The notes beneath the pieces were generated by a model that worked only from the letters and a program-made list of their open reading frames with translations, had not been told where the DNA came from and searched no databases. The position numbers were made by a program, and so were the translations under genes. From Pictodentalium vernedei (Eukaryota; Mollusca; Scaphopoda; Dentaliida; Dentaliidae): a stretch of DNA of 64,000 bases. Positions 39,521 to 50,899 of this stretch are shown in pieces. How positions within the stretch are numbered: the stretch's first letter is position 1; every line of letters starts with the position of its first letter. Where the stretch lies: NCBI GenBank assembly GCA_031216915.1, contig CM062297.1:529378971-529442970 (forward strand), written 5' to 3'.

Positions 39521-39983
39521 TAAGTTGTGACCCGAGCAGAAATGGAGAAAGGTTTATATTAAAACATTTTTTCTCAGCCCAGAAAAAGCATGTTTTCAAT
39601 AAAAATAAACTATTTGATATCATTCAAAATAACACAATATGCATTACATGTATGTCATCATAGAAAAATAAAAGACTTCTAAAAACATTTTCACATCAAA
39701 ATCAGTTCCAATATATAAAACAGGCTGAATATGTATTCATAAGAGAGGAAGTTCAAAGCAGAACTTCTTATTTTTTTGAATTGTAAAGAGATAACAGAAA
39801 GAGCCCCATTTATCAATGTTGTTCTTCTTGGTTCCAAATACCTCATTGAAATAAGTTAAAACAAATATACTTCACTGTGCATAGCAAGATTCCATATGTA
39901 ACAGCAAGCAAAACTTGTTTTCATTTTGTTGAAAAAATGTTTTAATATAAACCTTTCTCCATTTCTGCTCTGGTCACAACTTA
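39521..39983. mobile_element. MITE with long inverted repeats and possible TA target
   Basis: TAAGTTGTGACC followed by AGCAGAAATGGAGAAAGG and TTTATATTAAAACATTTTTT at the left (39521-39577) is matched in reverse complement at 39931-39983. That gives terminal inverted repeats of about 50 bp around about 350 bp of AT-rich DNA. The outermost bases allow a TA duplication, as in Tc1/mariner-type MITEs, but the exact ends are uncertain by 2 bp. No transposase. Confidence 0.72.
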
Positions 39984-40967
39984 ACGTGTTAGGGCCACAT
40001 CAACTCGGGTAGATTTTTTTTTTTTTATTAATAATAAAAGAGAAGATATAATAAATATACATACATGCAAATATACAATAACAGTATATCACATTTTAAA
40101 GTGCAAAAAAAATGCATGTAAGAAGAAAGATAGAGACCGGGAGAAAAGGAGACAGAAGAAGAGAAAGAGAAAAGAGAAGGATATCGGGGTAGATTTCCTA
40201 GTGTAGCAGGTGTATGACGAAAAAATGGATCCAAACATATGAAAACATTTATAGTGCTTTGATGTAAGGCCAATATGATACACATGCACGACATACAAAC
40301 ACATAATATATATACTACATATATATATACACTCCAAAATCAGTTGGGCCAAATATCAACCCAAATCAACTGGGCCGAGCAGATACGAACCCAATTGGGT
40401 TCGCATTCACTCCACCCAGCCGACCTGGGCTGTTACCGACGCCTAGTCACTTGACCTAGATTCCTTTAGTACTGCTTACAGGTTGTTTTTATGAAGGGAT
40501 TTCATTGTAACATGGTAGTATAACTTGGTATGATATCTAGATGAGACTCTCCTATTTTGTTCATTATTGGTCAACCCTGTCCACCTAACCATTAGGTGAC
40601 CTAGATTTCTTTAGCTGAGTCCACGAGTTATATTTATGAAGGGATTTCATTGCAACTTGGTAGGATGACTCGTTTTGGAATGATTTTACTGTAAGTTAGT
40701 AACTTTGGTTGACCTACGTTAACGTGTTAGGGCCACATCAACTCGGGTGGATTTTAATTCTTTCGTACAGTCTACACTCAAATTATTCTTATTGAAAACA
40801 TAGCATGCAGGGAACAGAAATTAACATATTCTCAATTATCACAATTCTTGTCTTATTTCATAATCCTTTCATATACATTGAACGTTATCCAATCAAACAC
40901 TACACACAGTCAAGTCAATGACACTTTCATTCAAAATTGTTGCTTTACTCCGAATAGTTAGTGCATC
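39984..40967. repeat. Low-complexity and diverged repeat DNA
   Basis: The segment TAACGTGTTAGGGCCACATC occurs at 39982 and again at 40720, followed each time by AACTCGGGT. Between them lie a purine-rich tract (40110-40190), AT microsatellites (about 40305-40330) and a unit with GAAGGGATTTCATTG (40493, 40638; spacing 145 bp). The direct repeat suggests that the 0.7 kb between was inserted or duplicated. No gene is supported. Confidence 0.5.
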
Positions 40968-41229
40968 CAAGCCTGGAAATAAGCAATCTGTCATTTGCAG
41001 GTTGAGGTCCTCAGGGGTGAATTTGCCAATGCTATCCCATACAGTGGGCAAGATTCCCCAATTTATCCTCTGGGTACCACTTTCTTTTTAGACCTGAGAT
41101 CTTGATTCAGATTGAGGTTCACAGAGTGTAAATTTGGTAATGATACCCTGCTGTGCAGGGTAACATCACCAAATATACCCTCTGGGGGACCTCATTCTAC
41201 AGATGACAGTCTACTTATTTCCAGGCTTG
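40968..41229. mobile_element. hAT-type foldback MITE, 262 bp
   Basis: It starts CAAGCCTGGAAATAAGCA and ends in the reverse complement of that motif (CTTATTTCCAGGCTTG). Inner blocks CTGTCATTTGCAG and GAGGTCC also pair with the other half, so nearly the whole element folds back. It is flanked by AGTGCATC on the left and AGTGCAAC on the right, an 8-bp duplication with one mismatch. A second copy lies at 51551-51789. Confidence 0.82.
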
Positions 41230-42339
41230 AGTGCAACCACTAAAAGGTAATTTTTAATATCTAATTGATAGTTATTAAATCAATTTTGAAACATACCACC
41301 ATAAGGTATGTTGAAAATAACTTGAGAGAACTTTCCCATGGGCTATTCTAGAATACAGGGAATACAGTGGCATGTACAGAACAGACATAGAATAGTAGTC
41401 TCAAGGAAATGACAAATTTTATATCTGCATAACCCGAAATGATGATGTAGTTTGAGGAGAGGAAGTTTCAAGCAGTTGAAGACATCAATCTAATAAGTTA
41501 CTGATTTATATACTGTTTTCTTTTTTGTTTGACATATTTATTACAACCCTTCAAACAACCTGTCCCCTGGTTAGGGAATAAGATCAAAATAATGGTAAAA
41601 AAAAAAAAAGTGATAGAGAGTGCCGTGCTTCCAAACGATGCAATTTCCTATACAGGTGATTGTTGCCACTGAAACATTTTTCGAGTGATCCACTTGCCAC
41701 TTTTCCCACAGATCGGCCAATTGTGACATATCATCGCCATAATCCAAAATAGATTTCATAGTAACTTGGTAGGGTAGGATGACTCCTGGTAATGCCCAGA
41801 TGAGAACATTCCCTTTTGGTCACGATCATTCAACCATGATGGCTGCCCGAGCCCAAAACCCGAAAAACTTTTGCACAGACTACAGGTCATATTTATGAAG
41901 GGATTTCGTTGTAACATAGTAGGATGACTCAGTATGATGTCTAGATTAGGACGTCCCCTTTTGGTTGCGATTGGTCAGCCGTGATGGCTACACAGGCCCA
42001 AAGCCCAAAAACCTTTAACAGTCTACAGGCCATATTTATGAAGGGATTTCATTGTAACTTGATATGATGACTCGTTTTGGAATAAATTAACTGTGAGGTC
42101 CACATACATTAACTGTAACCCACCCCTCAGTTCTTTAGTACAGTCTACACCTCATATTATTTTTATTAAAAACATAGCATACAGGGAACAGAAATGAACA
42201 TATTCTCAATTATCACAATTCTTGTCTTATTTCATAATCCTTTCATAAACATTGAACATTAGCCTTTTCATCAGACTCAACACACAGACAAGTTAGGCTA
42301 CAGTGTCATTGAAACTTTCATTATTATTATAATTATTAT
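41230..42339. repeat. Diverged repeat DNA before copy D
   Basis: The unit with CATATTTATGAAGGGATTTC and GTAACTTGGTAGGATGACTC recurs (41897, 42040; spacing 143 bp; weaker at about 41755), with GGTCAGCC and ATGGCTGC-type blocks. It ends with CAAGTTAGGCTACAGTGTC at 42290, a decayed form of the CAAGTTGAGCT end, then an ATT-rich run that abuts copy D. No gene is supported. Confidence 0.55.
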
Positions 42340-42540
42340 ATTTTTATACTGTACCAATGACCCAGACATAGCTGGTGCTAACTCTTAAAATATAGGGCCA
42401 AACACAAATTTTGCCCCCCAATCCCCAAAATTTGCATCTAAAACTAAAGAAAACATGTCCTGAAAGGCCCTCCACTCTTCGCCCCTACTGCGCATGCGCA
42501 GTGTCAAGGACGTTCCGAAATTGGCGCCATTTATCATTCT
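42340..42540. repeat. Left inverted terminal repeat of D
   Basis: It begins ATTTTTATACTGTACC, with GACCCAGACATAGCTGG, a perfect NRF-1-like palindrome ACTGCGCATGCGCAGT at 42487-42502, and ATTGGCGCCATT. Confidence 0.9.
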
Positions 42541-43434
42541 AAGTTTGGCCCTTCATCAGTTAACATCTGACTGATCTTTGTGCTTTTAAATCTCAGTTTA
42601 AATGATGCCAGACACATAAATATTAGTGAAATGGTGATTCTAAGGAGGATAGAAAAGGAGGAGAGGAAAAGAATGTGTGACAGAATATTATCAGGGCTGT
42701 AACTTAAAATTTTTTAATGAAATTATGTTAAGTTACCTATTTTCAAGGCAGCAGCCATTTTGTTGTCATTCTGATTATTTAGTTACACTGTTTTTTCAAG
42801 TGTTTTTCCTCTCTCCCTGTCCTTTAAGTTCCCCCTTGCTATTCTCCCATGCTTTTGGCATAGTTTCTGTAATTATTATTACTAAAATTTCTTGGGAGTT
42901 TTAGCTGTATAACAGAATGAATTCTGTTCTTTCCCCATGTTTACGTCTTCACCTACGGGTGGTTAGGCGTTGTGTTCTGCATCTACCATCTGATGTTCTG
43001 CAGTTTCTTCCCTGGAAGTCTCTGTTTTGCATCAGATGGTGTATTTTTGGTAACTGATTTCGGGCCTGGGTGCCTGGAGTCTTATTTTAGTGTTTTTACA
43101 CTCATTGTTTACATTTACTACAGCCCTCTGTGTGAGGGGGGGATTCCTAAATAATAATATCTTTATGTTATTTTAATCATAACTAGATACATTATTATTG
43201 TTCGTAAGTGTTGAATAAATTGTTTAAAATATTTTTAAAATTTTTGTCCACACTTAGGCTTGGGATCCATTGGGGCTCAACGTTACTTTTCAGAAACTTG
43301 GGCTGTTCTGAAAAAATATTTTTTCAAAATATTTTGATTTCAATTATTTTTTCTATATTAATGGATCATATTATTATTATGTATTTTGATTGCCAGGGGT
43401 TAGTGCGAGTACCAGGACTTGTTTTCTTTTCACA
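42541..43434 (+). other. Leader of copy D
   Basis: Non-coding and homologous to the leader of C, with the hairpin CATCTGATG...CATCAGATG near 42981-43037. It is nearly identical to the leader of F (62580-63466). No gene is supported. Confidence 0.6.
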
Positions 43435-46400
43435 TTGAAAGGATATTGATCAATTGCTTTAAGAGGAAGTCTTCCTCTGACCTTATTATCATTCTATATG
43501 TGGTCAGTGTACTCGCATTAACTCCTGTTCTGTATCGTATGATTTCGATGACAATATGGAAGCGTATGTCACGGTATGTTGTTGGGGATTTGGACACTCC
43601 GGTCCTTTCCCCGCAGGGTCACTCTACTTTATCAATTTCTATTTCAGACGATCAAGATTAGGGTGATGTATCTGTGATGTCTTCCAACAGTGTGCCTCCG
43701 TCGTCACAATTAATGAAGGGCTAGCGGAAAAGTGCTCATGTAATACGCCAATTGCCTAAGAGGACCCTAGTAGGTTCGACGGCCTTTGACGTCCGCTAGC
43801 TCGCCCGGTGTAGCGTCCATTCACCGAATGGTTCGGCAGCCGGGTTCGTCCGTTGCGGTCTAGAAGGAATTTTGGGGTGATGCGAGCACTATAAAATTAA
43901 CTTAATGCACACCCAGTGACGGCGGATCGGAGGGAGAACGGAGGAAGCCTTTTAGTCCGGTTCATAGCTCGTTCCGGTCCATCCGGACGGCAAGCGAGAG
44001 AGGCCCCTCTCTCGTTCAACAACATCTGGCCCCAGATGTTGTGGTACAAATGTGTAGTTAGCGGAGCATACGTCCGTCGCTCGGGACGCTCCGTTGTATA
44101 GGCAGTCCGCTGAGACTGCTAAGGCTTCCTCTTCTCGTCAGCGCACACGACCGCACCTTGGCTGCGTGACCGCCGATATATTACCAGCTTCGCCGATCAA
44201 GGATTCTTCGGCGACCAGGTCACACCATCCGGCAGCCAGGGATTCGAGACCGATGGACTCCGGACGTTCGCATAGGAAAAGTATGCGGGAGCCATCTGAT
44301 GCGGAGCTGCCCTCGGCGAAGCAGCGATAGACTGCGCCTCCGCAGGTCTCGACGCCGGTCATTCTTGTGCACATAGCACAGCTTATCGCAGCATCCCAGC
44401 AGCCGACAGAAACGGTGTCGGATCGAGATTTATCCGACAGCGCTGGGTCGGTAGCCGGGGACTCGAGGCCTGCAGACTCCGGACGTTCGCATAGGAAGTG
44501 TGCGGGAGTCAACGTACACGGAGCTTCCAGCGGCAATGCATCGTAAGTCCGCTACTGCACAGGCCTCGGGAACGGACGTGCTTTCCTTAATAGCACAGTT
44601 TATCGCAGCATCCCAGCATCAACTGAATCTGTCGCATATATTTTATCCGACGATGCTGGGTCGGGACGCTCCGCGGAAGCGGGTACGGACGTCCGAAAGT
44701 TTCATCCGGTCCGATGGGATACCGAAAGGGATTCGGTGAATTTCAAGCTTTCCCTTTCGGAACAACATATGCTGCGATGCCGGATAAGAAACTGATAGCG
44801 TCGGTGGACTTAGAAATTTTTGGTTCGGTTCAGGGACATCGTCCCTCAGTTCCGACATAGTCCAATAATGTCACACAAACTTTCGAATTATTGAACGACG
44901 CTATATATATTATTATTTTATGCTTGCTATCCAAGCATTTCTGGTTTCTTGTTCGAAGAGTTATGGAGATGTCTTTCAAAAGTGTGCCTCTGTCGTCATA
45001 GTTAATGAAGAGTTAGCGGCAATAAGTGCTCATGGAATATGTCTATCGCTTACGGAGTGACATTCGCTAGCTCACCCGGTGTAGCGTACATTCATCGAAT
45101 GGTTCGGCTGCCGGGTTCGTCCGTTGCGGTCTAGGAAGGAGATTTGGGTGATGCGAGCACTTTAATTACTTTAGTACTCACCCAGTGACGGCAGATTGAG
45201 GACAGATCGGAGGAAGCCAACAACATAGGGGACCGCATGTTGTGGTTCAGATATTTTACATTCGGAGCATATGTCCGTTGCTCGGGACGCTCCGTTATAT
45301 TGACAGTCCGAGAGACTGTCTTTAATGCTTCCTCATCCTCACAGCAGGGCACACGACCGCACATTGGCTACGTGACCTCGAGTATCCGATCAGTTTCGGC
45401 ATTCAGTGATTCCACAGCGAATAGGTCGCGCCATCCGGTAGCCAAGGGACTCGAGGCCTATACACTCCGTTCGCTCGCATATTGGAAGTATGCACGGAGT
45501 AACGATCTCGGAGCTTCCTGCGGCAATACATCGTAAGACCGCTGCTCCTCAGGCCTCAGTGACGGACGTGCTATCCGAGTTAGCACAGTTGTTTCGCAGC
45601 ATCCCAGCAATTGACGGTTTCTCGGTCGAATCAGGAATTATCCGACGGCGCTGGGTCGGTGCGGTCCGCGGTTGCATCAAGCTACGGACGACCGAACGCT
45701 TTATAGGGTCCGACAGGATGGCGAAAGGGATTCGAAAGATTTCGAGTTTTCCCTTTAGTAGTATCGGAAGATGCCTTTCATATCTTCTGGCATTTCTTCC
45801 AGTGATTATTTTTCGGACTTCATTGCTGCGATCTTGGATAAGAGACTTATAGCGTCATTGGACTCGGATTTTTCGATCGGTACAGGGACTTTGTCCCTGA
45901 CTTACCGACGCAGTCCAATATTGTCATTACAACATGTGTTTTATTTTTCGACGCTATATATTTATATATATATACAAGCCTGCTACTAAGCATGATAGTT
46001 TAGTTTCTTGTCCGCGTGGCTCATTTCTGCCATTTTATCTTTTTTACATATAGTTTATTTTGGCAGAGCAGGGCATACCGAGAGTTCATATGCGTCTAGA
46101 CGGTGTGATTAAAGACTGCATATATTCTTTTCGCCGTTTATGTCTTTTCCAATTTCAATGTTGGGAACGACATTATGTATAGTAGACTTAACTTAGACGC
46201 TTTATTATACGTAATCCGCCTTTCTGAGGCGTTATCATTACGTCTTCAAGAAAAGATTTACGGGATATTATTCTCAATGTAATTTCTTTTGAGGGCAGTA
46301 GTTTGTTCACGTATAACTCCGCCCTTCAGTGGCTGATTGGAGTTGGTTAGACGTGATGCAGCCCTAGCTACATCCACGCGTGGATAGTAGGTTAAGAACT

Positions 46401-46470
46401 CTCTCAGAGTCGCTTCGTTCTCGGAGGAGCTTCTCTTCGACGGCAACTTTCCGGCAATCCATGAATTGCT
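43435..46470 (+). pseudogene. gag of copy D, duplicated mosaic remnant
   Basis: The start codon is TTG (43435-43437), as in F. The zinc-module region is frameshifted and a stop follows GACGATCAAGAT (about 43659). A gag segment is repeated: unit 1 about 43675-44640, a partial repeat at about 44450-44640, and unit 2 about 44960-45650. Within unit 1, about 43960-44455 is almost identical to gag of copy A (frame 44094-44330 differs in very few residues), while the surroundings are strongly diverged. The end of gag is lost in a deletion at about 46470. Non-functional. Confidence 0.82.
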
Positions 46471-47390
46471 TGATTTATACATTCTCTTGTCTATCTAGTG
46501 TTACAAGAGATTCAGACTGGGGCAAACATTCGGTGGTTGACTCAGAGAGTGCCGCCGCAGTTGCCGGACCCGAGTGTGGCTGTTATGACGGTTGCCAGTC
46601 AAACAGATTGGGATATATACTGATCCCTACGGATTCGAAGTGCCAGGGTCTTTGGGTTCCGCAGTCTTTTAACTATCAGTTTAACTTCCGCGGAATAATG
46701 TTTTTTAGGCTTGCTTTATGTCATTGCATGAACATTATTCAGAAACGCATGCCCAAATTCCTGTCCTTTAATTCGACAGTAGTGGCGTATCTCCGGAACC
46801 AGGGAGGCACTCTTTCGTTTCCGTTATTCAATTTAATGGAAAGAATCCGTCTGTTGGTTATACTACACCAAATTCAGTTTTGGTCCGTCATATTCTGGGT
46901 CGTCTGATTGTTTTATCGCACTCCCGTTCTCTTACGGGTCGCTTGTTGCTGTCAGAATGGACTCTCAACAAACAAGTATTTAATCAGATTTGCTATCTAT
47001 GGGAGCGCCCAATGATGTTTTATTTATGACACAGCTTGCTAATCAATTGCAGACGTATGTGTTGGCTTGTCCAGATCTCTGAGCTAATACTGTTAACGCT
47101 CTATTGATCTATAGGACGGAATGATAGGATACGCGTATCCTCCGGCGCTGTTGTTTTAGCAGGTATTGCTAAGATAAACAACCACAATTCATTTCTGTTG
47201 ATAGCATCTCTATCTTCACAGAGATCATGAGTAATTTACTCTCTTGTCTACTGTGGATCTTAACGTGAAATCTTCCTCTATGTGAGGATCTTTTTTCACT
47301 GGGTAAATCGTGTCATCTTTATCACAACCAGCAAGGTCGCAACCTTCATGTATTCAGTTGTGTGGTCCGTATTGCATTGTAAGCACTGTA
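46471..47390 (+). pseudogene. RNase H and methyltransferase-like remnant of D (RT absent)
   Basis: At about 46470 the sequence passes from the gag block equivalent to copy C near 29127 straight into the block before RNase H equivalent to copy C near 30441. The whole RT core, about 1.3 kb including the YLDD codons, is missing. RNase H motifs remain readable in part (VVAYLRNQGGTLSFPLFN near 46785). Many frameshifts follow. Confidence 0.82.
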
Positions 47391-48362
47391 CTGGACGAGC
47401 TTTGGACGCGATTTCTTACTATAGGAGATCCTCTTCTTCGCTATTCTATGCGACTAAAGTGGAGGCTCTTCCGTCGTGGTGTAGGGATCATTATGTTCAT
47501 ATGGTTGATCCCTCCATACTACTCATTGCTATTTTTTAGTATACTTGTTTCACAAGATCTACTGCAGCCTGTTGTTATTTAAGTTATAGGTTTATGTTAC
47601 CTCATACCTATGCACTCTACGATAGTTTACATTTGAGTCTTTTGTCTCTTTATCTAAGTCAGTTAGTAACTTTTTGATAAATAGACTTAGAATCTTTAGA
47701 TTAAATTCCTATACGGATTTTAACTTCGGTTCTTATTTAGCTAAGTAATCATTTGAGCCTCTGGAAACAGTAGTTTTCAAATTCTGACCTTTTAGACAGT
47801 AATTCTGTTGGTTTCTCTTTTACTGTAGAGTCAGTGAGTTTCATGCACTATCGATGGATGATTTTCACTTTCATAGTTTCGGAATCAATACTTCCGTTAC
47901 TATTTAGGTTGGATTGTTGCATAAGACTTAGGCTCCTATTATCCGGAACCTATTATTTTAAGGTCCTTCCGTCTTCGTATGGGCATAGACCTTTACTCTT
48001 TCCGGGTACAGTTTATGTATTTATAAACAGATATCTGTTTATTACAAGGGCGTAAGCTTCTTCTGTCTTTGATGTCTAGTAGAAGGACGTTACGCTCCAT
48101 TTTATTGTTAATGGATTCTATTAACTAGCGTACTGCTTATGGTATATCATTGGCTTAGCAGTTGTGCTTTAGATTTCGGCTCATGAAGTAAGAGTTCTTC
48201 TACTTCTTGGGCTTACATTAATAGTGTTGCTATTATAGATTTTTGAAGGCTGCTCATTGCGCTCAGCCATCCATTCATGAATTTTATCTCAGAAATATCG
48301 AGTCCATTTCTGGAGGCCTCTATTGTTAGGTCTATTCTCTACTGCTCAGAATGTCATTCACT
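47391..48362 (+). pseudogene. Tyrosine recombinase remnant of D
   Basis: It aligns along its whole length with YR of A (for example GGACGAGCTTTGGACGCGAT near 47392 and GCTCATGAAGTAAGAG near 48179) but is broken by many indels and stops. No segment with all catalytic residues stays in one frame. It ends before CAGTTGCTACTATAG. Confidence 0.82.
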
Positions 48363-48951
48363 TAACAGTTGCTACTATAGCTAGGTAGGCTGTCTGTTTC
48401 GGCAGTGTCTCCGTTCGGCTGCCCTCTTCGCTCTGGGCTATTTGACCCAGGGCAAGAAAAAGGGGGGGGGGGGGAGGGTGTTCCCTTGGGTCACCTGTTT
48501 TTTACTATGAAAACAAGGGGATACCTCCTCCGGAGTTAGTAATTCTGAGCTGTTATTGGGATGGTTGTTTAGTGAGAAGTTTAAGTTTATAAAATTCATT
48601 CAAGTCTTAGTTTTTAAAGTATAGCTTTTGAATATTGCATATGTCAACGGACATGATTATGCAATTCTCACACACTTTTAGGAGTATAAGAGTCTCTATT
48701 CTCTAGACTTACTTTATTATTGGCTTACTTTAAAAATTATTAGTATAAGGATTATTGGATATTAATAGAGTACATGGATGTATGAAGCTCAATTTTTGGA
48801 AGGTGTTGTATCTTTCTAATTTATCATAAATAAGAAAGATACATGTAAGGCCTATTACTTCTTTTCCCTACAGGGGATGACTCTATTTTATTTTATTGAG
48901 CGTATTCCATTTTGCTCTATGTCCTTGGCCCTCCAGCCTTTTTACTATTCA

Positions 48952-49038
48952 GCTATGTCTGGGTCATTGGTACAGTATAAAAATGTTAAAAAATTTATAG
49001 TAATTTATATATTTTTTATACTTACCAATGACCCAGAC
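48952..49038. repeat. Internal complementary region of D
   Basis: Reverse complement of the left end (48952-48984) joined to that of the right end (48985-49038). GCTATGTCTGGG carries the D-specific variant. In spite of heavy decay of the genes, this region is essentially perfect. Confidence 0.9.
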
Positions 49039-49113
49039 GGGGATGGCCCTCCCAGGAGTTGGGAACTCTTGCCTCCCCGCTGAGTACATAGCGCTTACCA
49101 GGCACTGGTTATT

Positions 49114-49340
49114 AGAATGATAAATGGCGCCAATTTCGGAACGTCCTTGACACTGCGCATGCGCAGTAGGGGCGAAGAGTGGAGGGCCTTTCAGGACATG
49201 TTTTCTTTAGTTTTAGATGCAAATTTTGGGGATTGGGGGGCAAAATTTGTGTTTGGCCCTATATTTTAAGAGTTAGCACCAGCTATGTCTGGGTCATTGG
49301 TAAGTATAAAAAATATATAAATTACTATAAATTTTTTAAC
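49114..49340. repeat. Right inverted terminal repeat of D
   Basis: It contains ATGGCGCCAAT, ACTGCGCATGCGCAGT at 49152-49167 and AGCTATGTCTGGGTCATTGG, and ends ...TTTTTTAAC before TTTTTTC. Confidence 0.9.
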
Positions 49341-50899
49341 TTTTTTCATTTTTTAGCTCAACTTGCCAAAGTCATGCTGAGCTATTGCCACTTCTCGTCC
49401 GTCGGCGTACGTTAGTAACGTACGTACGTCCACAATTTCCTTTGGTACACCTCACAGGTCGCATTTATGATCAGATCGCTTTGAAACTTGGTATGCTTGT
49501 TTGGGGTGACTTCTAGATGGGAGCTATCGATTTTCTTCAAATTCTGTCAAAAATTGTTGCCGCCGCCAACGTTCTTAGAATTTAGTTTAGTCAGACCTCA
49601 ATATTTCCCTTTGGAACACCCTACAGGGCACATTTATGATTGGATTGCTTTGAAACCTGGTATGCTTGTTTGGGGTGACCTCTAGATGGGAGCTATCGAT
49701 TTTCTTCCATTTCTGTTAAAAAATGTTGCCTTGGCCAACGTTCTTAGAACTTAGTTTAGTCAGACCTCAATATTTCCCTTTGGAACACCCTACAGGGCAC
49801 ATTTATGATCGGATTGCTTTGAAACCTGGCATGCTTGTTTGGGGTGACCTCTAGATGGGAGCTATCGATTTTCTTCCATTTCCGTCCATCAAAAAATGTT
49901 GCCGCTGGCAACGATCTTTGAACTTAGTTTAGTCAGGCATCAATATATTCCTTTGGCATGCCCTACAGTGCACATTTATGGTCAGATCGGTTTGAAACTT
50001 TGTATGCTTGTTTGGGGTTACCTCTAGATGGGAGCTATCGATTTTCTGTGATTTCCATAAAAAAATATTGCCACTGGCAATGACCTTCGATGAACTTAGT
50101 AAAAACTTAGTGCAGTTCAGCATCAATATTTCTCTTTGATACACCCTGCAGGGCACATCTATGATTGGATCACTTGCAAACTTGGTGTGCTTGTGTGGGG
50201 TGACATCTATATGGGAGCGGTCGATTTTCTTCCATTTCTGTCAAAAAATGTTGCCGCTGACCTTTGAACTTAGTTTAGTCAGACCTCAATATTTCCCTTT
50301 AACACACCCTTCAGGGCACATTTATGATCTGATCACTTTTGAAACTTAGTATGTGTGTTTGAGGTGATCTCTAGATGTGAGCTATTGCTTTTTTTCATTT
50401 CCATAAAAAATTATTGTCGTTATCACCAGCCTTTGAACTTACTGCATTTGTGCATCAACTTATCCCCTTTGCACTCTCTGCAGGGTATATTTAAGAATTT
50501 CAGAAAAAAAACCAGAAAAAAACCCATTGCCACAAGCAATGAGCTTCTACTTAGTGCATTTGTGCATTAACATCTTCCTTTGGCATGCCTTATTATCAGG
50601 TTGTTTTGAAACTTTGTATGTTTATGCAGGGTGACAAAGATAGGAGCTATTGATTTTCTTTTCATTTCCATCAAAAACTGTTGCTGTTAGCATCAACATT
50701 CTTCTTTGACATGGCCTACAGGCTACATTTATCATAGGATTGTTTTTGAACTTGGTGTGCACATTAGGCAAGACCTTTAGATAAGAGCTATTGATTAGCA
50801 TTCATTTCAGTGAAAAAAGTTGCCATTTACAATAACCTCTGAACATACTGCATTTGTGTATCAACATTCTTCCTTTTGCCAGTCTTACAGTTTATATTT
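49341..50899. repeat. AGCTCAACTTG repeat family with tandem units
   Basis: It begins TTTTTTAGCTCAACTTGCC directly after copy D. At least five units of about 165-185 bp follow, with CACATTTATGATCGGATTGC, TGCTTGTTTGGGGTGACCTC, AGATGGGAGCTATCGATTTT and TTAGTTTAGTCAGACCTCAA. Units become more diverged toward 50880. The family end CAAGTTGAGCTACAGTGTC appears at 53255, beyond a nested repeat. Non-coding. Confidence 0.7.

Larger units (their letters stand above)
42340..49340 (+). mobile_element. DIRS-type retrotransposon copy D (decayed, RT deleted)
   Basis: A 7001-bp copy with intact ends. Left ITR 42340-42540, leader 42541-43434, duplicated gag remnant 43435-46470, RNase H and methyltransferase-like remnant 46471-47390, YR remnant 47391-48362, tail 48363-48951, ICR 48952-49038, right ITR 49114-49340. 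The reverse transcriptase domain is missing. Both ITRs and the ICR share the variant ATAGCTGG/GCTATGTCTGGG. The leader and start of gag are nearly identical to copy F, including shared defects, but the left flanks differ. Confidence 0.9.

Noticed and set aside
40028..40352. Minus-strand membrane-protein-like frames
   Set aside because: Low-complexity purine/pyrimidine tracts and AT microsatellites translate into Phe/Ser/Tyr-rich sequence.
41571..41759. Minus-strand 62-residue gene
   Set aside because: It looks protein-like in part, but runs into repeat sequence at its start and a poly-A/T tract at its end; no splice context and no recognised domain.
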